This document shows positions 14,310 to 16,069 of a stretch of 16,069 nt of DNA, piece by piece. The notes beneath the pieces were generated by a model. The model worked only from the letters and a program-made list of their open reading frames with translations, had not been told where the DNA came from and ran no database searches. The DNA is from Clostridiales bacterium. Its GTDB lineage: Bacteria; Bacillota; Clostridia; Christensenellales; QALW01. A program made the translations under genes and the position numbers. Where the stretch lies: the NCBI GenBank assembly GCA_018376855.1, contig JAHAAN010000031.1, positions 1 through 16,069 on the forward strand, given 5' to 3'. The first letter of the stretch is position 1. Every line of letters begins with the position of its first letter.

Positions 14310-14338
14310 ATTATAACCGATTTTGTGCGATATATCAA
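14310..14338 (-). promoter_or_regulatory. SigA-type promoter of the HPr-like gene
   Basis: Minus-strand TTGATA (complement of 14333-14338), 17-base spacer, TATAAT (complement of 14310-14315), about 30 bases before the ATG. Confidence 0.88.
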
Positions 14339-14380
14339 GAGCAATTTTAAGCAAAAGCATGAAAAATATGCAAATAGTTA

Positions 14381-14409
14381 TTGTGAAAATTTCGCGCAGG
14401 TGATACAAT
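14381..14409 (+). promoter_or_regulatory. SigA-type promoter facing the hydrolase gene
   Basis: TTGTGA (14381-14386), 17-base spacer, TACAAT (14404-14409). Initiation near 14416 would start the RNA at the first base pairs of the terminator hairpin described next. Confidence 0.75.
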
Positions 14410-14468
14410 AAAAAACAGCCGCAGCGAGAAAAAACGATAAGCAGAAAAAGAAGAAGCGGCTGTTTTTT
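14410..14468 (+). ncRNA. Candidate small RNA or leader attenuator (promoter-proximal terminator hairpin)
   Basis: AAAAAACAGCCGC (14410-14422) and GCGGCTGTTTTTT (14456-14468) form a perfect 13-bp stem with T6 at the end, closing a 33-base purine-rich loop (14423-14455). With the promoter at 14381-14409 this gives a transcript of about 50 nt that is almost nothing but the hairpin. The unit lies between divergent genes, so it does not end any upstream gene. It may be an independent small RNA or an attenuator in the leader of the hydrolase gene that starts about 110 bases later. Confidence 0.55.
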
Positions 14469-14576
14469 AGGCCATATGAATCAGTTGCCCCGTAAGGGGC
14501 GAGCGCAGTGAAACCGACGGATTACTTTAGCTGGCAGCGTGTGCTGAACCGGAAAAAGCAATGGGGAGTAGGCAAA

Positions 14577-15686
14577 ATGAAAGATAACCGATCGGGGCGG
14601 GATAGAAAGAAAAAACGGAAAATGGTTTTGATTGCAGTGGTAGCCATCATGATATGCGGCGCACTGCTTTTTATTGCGCTGTCAGTATACGGGAAACATC
14701 AAATGAGCAAAATTGCAGGACTGTCATTTCAAGAAGCTTTGGAGTACACAACAAAAAACAATGCGGAGGCGGTCATTACAGTCGGAATTATTAAAAACGG
14801 CAATGCCTCCTATACCGTTTACGGAGAAAACGGAAAAGAACTGCCTAAAGAGCTGCACACATATGAGATCGGCTCGCTAACCAAAACCTTTACTGCCGCT
14901 ATGGTGAGTAAAGGTGTGCAGGAAGGGAAAATGGATATTGATGCAACGATTGACCAATATCTTTCTTTGCCGGCGGGGAATGCTTATCCAACAGTTGCGG
15001 AGCTGCTGACACACACTTCCGGGTATAAGAGCCACTATATTGAAAGCCCGATGATCTCTAACTTTTTCACCGGAAAAAATTCCTTTTTGGGTGTTTCTAA
15101 AGCGATGGTAGTGGATAGAGCCGGCAAGCTGAGCGTGCCAAATGAGGATTACCCGTTCAACTATTCAAACTATGGATATGCTGTGCTCGGTTTAATCTTG
15201 GAAAAGGTCTATGGGGACGATTACGCCGCCCTTGTCGGCCGATTTGTGAAGGAGCTGAATCTTTCGCATACACAGCTTTCAGCTCAGGACGGTGATCTGG
15301 GAAGGTATTGGGATTGGAACGAGGGCGATGCGTATTTATCGGCCGGAGGGCTTACCTCGGATATAAACGATATGTTGATCTATGCGCAGACCCAGCTTGA
15401 TGAAGTTGGATATTTTGCGGATTGTCATAAAGAGCTGAAGAAAATTAATGCTGCCTCTGAACAATATAAAGCAATGGGAATCAACATGGATGCCATTGGC
15501 ATGGCTTGGATCATTGACAGCGAAAACGGCGTTGTTTGGCATAATGGCGGCACAGGAAATTATAACAGCTATCTCGGCTTTAATGCCGCTAAGAACGTGG
15601 CAGTTATCGTTCTATCTAACCTTGCTCCGAGCTGCCGAATACCTGCGACGGTGTTAGGCGTCAAACTGCTTAACGAGCTGGAATAG
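14577..15686 (+). CDS. Membrane-anchored serine beta-lactamase-like hydrolase
   Basis: A 369-residue protein of the Beta-lactamase family (class C/penicillin-binding-protein fold). A basic N-terminus and one membrane segment (about 17-38) place the catalytic domain outside the cell. The active-site motifs are complete: Ser100-Leu-Thr-Lys103 (SxxK, nucleophile Ser100), Tyr196-Ser-Asn198 (YxN) and His322-Asn-Gly324 (the HxG/KTG equivalent). LLTHTSGY (143-150) and LSAGGLTSDINDML (254-267) are further family stretches. Members are D-aminopeptidases, carboxypeptidases or esterases as often as true lactamases, so resistance should not be assumed. The frame is open to GTG 14508, but ATG 14577 with GGGGAG nine bases upstream and the basic-plus-membrane start is preferred. 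A promoter-hairpin unit lies upstream. Confidence 0.9.
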   Translation: MKDNRSGRDRKKKRKMVLIAVVAIMICGALLFIALSVYGKHQMSKIAGLSFQEALEYTTKNNAEAVITVGIIKNGNASYTVYGENGKELPKELHTYEIGSLTKTFTAAMVSKGVQEGKMDIDATIDQYLSLPAGNAYPTVAELLTHTSGYKSHYIESPMISNFFTGKNSFLGVSKAMVVDRAGKLSVPNEDYPFNYSNYGYAVLGLILEKVYGDDYAALVGRFVKELNLSHTQLSAQDGDLGRYWDWNEGDAYLSAGGLTSDINDMLIYAQTQLDEVGYFADCHKELKKINAASEQYKAMGINMDAIGMAWIIDSENGVVWHNGGTGNYNSYLGFNAAKNVAVIVLSNLAPSCRIPATVLGVKLLNELE

Positions 15687-15704
15687 CTTGCTTACAAGCA
15701 TGCG
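15686..15704 (+). repeat. Small hairpin after the hydrolase gene
   Basis: GCTTG-ctta-CAAGC at about 15687-15700 forms a five-bp stem right after the stop codon, but no T run follows. It is not a convincing intrinsic terminator. Confidence 0.3.
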
Positions 15705-15751
15705 GCAAGACACAATTTGGCAAAACGTGCATTAGAATAAAACGTCTTTTG

Positions 15752-15760
15752 TGTTATAAT
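15752..15760 (+). promoter_or_regulatory. Extended -10 promoter of the pyruvate kinase leader
   Basis: TGTTATAAT (15752-15760) is a consensus extended -10; the -35 (TTAGAA at 15732-15737) is weak, as is usual with extended -10 promoters. It predicts a leader of about 175 nt before the pyk ATG. Confidence 0.7.
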
Positions 15761-15766
15761 ATCAGT

Positions 15767-15930
15767 ATAAACGGAGGTAAACAAAACTTTTCTCTGCCGT
15801 TTGTGCCGCTTCTTCTGTTGAATTGAGCAGCAAAAGCGTTTAAGAAGTGGCGCTGCGAATTGCGGAGCGATAAAAATTAGCTGCCGATGCAGTGTTTTTT
15901 GAAATAAAATCGATCAATGAGTGAAATACC
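15767..15930 (+). other. Long structured 5' leader of pyruvate kinase (candidate regulatory RNA)
   Basis: Several stems can be drawn by eye. AAACGG/CCGTTT (15769-15774 with 15797-15802) encloses an AGGAGG-like GGAGGT that has no start codon. GCCGCTTCTT/AAGAAGTGGC (15805-15814 with 15842-15851, one G-U) contains an inner TGTTG/CAGCA hairpin. CGCT/AGCG (15851-15854 with 15866-15869) comes next. A small GCTGC-cgat-GCAGT hairpin (about 15880-15893) is followed by TTTTTT, about 35 bases before the pyk ribosome binding site. It matches no riboswitch class that I recognise. Confidence 0.45.
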
Positions 15931-15943
15931 GGAGGGAAACTTT

Positions 15944-16069
15944 ATGCGCAAGACAAAAATTATCTGTACAATGGGGCCTGCTACGGACAGCGCCGAAGTC
16001 CTGGAGGCGATGATACGCGCCGGAATGAACGTGGCAAGATTTAATTTTTCCCATGGGGACCATGCAGAG
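15944..16069 (+). CDS. pyk: Pyruvate kinase, N-terminal part (3' end outside window)
   Basis: The first 42 codons read MRKTKIICTMGPAT (1-14) followed by LEAMIRAGMNVARFNFSHGDH, the unmistakable N-terminus of pyruvate kinase. It converts phosphoenolpyruvate and ADP to pyruvate and ATP in the last step of glycolysis. Arg32, in ARFNFSHG, and Asn34 are the conserved substrate- and K+-site residues of the family. ATG 15944 follows GGAGGG (15931-15936) at seven bases. The gene runs out of the window, so domains B and C cannot be judged. It is preceded by an extended -10 promoter and a long structured leader, suggesting RNA-level control. Confidence 0.95.
   Translation, partial: MRKTKIICTMGPATDSAEVLEAMIRAGMNVARFNFSHGDHAE

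Noticed and set aside
14577..15686. Beta-lactamase antibiotic resistance gene
   Set aside because: The motifs show only the serine hydrolase superfamily; many members are peptidases or esterases and nothing nearby suggests a resistance locus.
15760..15905. 6S RNA upstream of pyk
   Set aside because: The 5' and 3' ends do not form the long closing helix with a central bubble typical of 6S RNA, so it is left as an unassigned structured leader.

Overview
The window looks like a chromosomal segment of a Gram-positive, low-to-mid GC Firmicute of the class Clostridia, probably a gut anaerobe. The signs are strong AGGAGG-type ribosome binding sites, SigA-type promoters (TTGACA-17-TATAAT), a leucine-type T-box leader, a yybP-ykoY manganese riboswitch, a DUF4364 protein, a TIGR03905/TSCPD protein and frequent GTG/TTG starts. 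No phage, transposase, CRISPR array, rRNA or tRNA gene was seen. Most of the window is ordinary housekeeping and accessory metabolism; the less usual material lies in the leaders and intergenic structures.

Layout. Positions 1-1443 hold the 3' part of a beta-propeller-like protein of unknown role and a GtrA-family membrane protein. Positions 1475-1558 hold a GC-rich cloverleaf-shaped inverted-repeat element, squeezed between the convergent gtrA-like and mntP genes. mntP (manganese efflux, minus strand) is controlled by a Mn2+ riboswitch whose P1 strand is shared with a terminator. Back to back with it, a T-box leader drives a compact leuA-leuC-leuD-leuB operon (2708-7082), which converts 2-oxoisovalerate and acetyl-CoA into 2-oxoisocaproate for leucine synthesis and ends in an intrinsic terminator.

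Positions 7390-7938 encode a small secreted protein with a C-terminal cell-wall-sorting-like tail. Next is a locus with an AraC regulator (plus) divergent from a DMT-type permease and a Gfo/Idh/MocA protein (minus). The latter resembles the NAD-dependent GH109-type glycosidases, so this is probably a small carbohydrate-uptake and breakdown locus.

From 11232 to 14279 come a nucleoside phosphorylase, a TSCPD protein, a cytosolic beta-propeller protein, a DUF4364 protein and an HPr-like protein that lacks the phospho-histidine. The propeller gene and the DUF4364 gene overlap tail to tail, and the DUF4364 terminator lies inside the propeller coding sequence. A promoter followed at once by a terminator hairpin (14381-14468) sits in a divergent intergenic region and is a candidate small RNA or attenuator. 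The window closes with a membrane-anchored serine beta-lactamase-like hydrolase and the first 42 codons of pyruvate kinase behind a long, structured leader.
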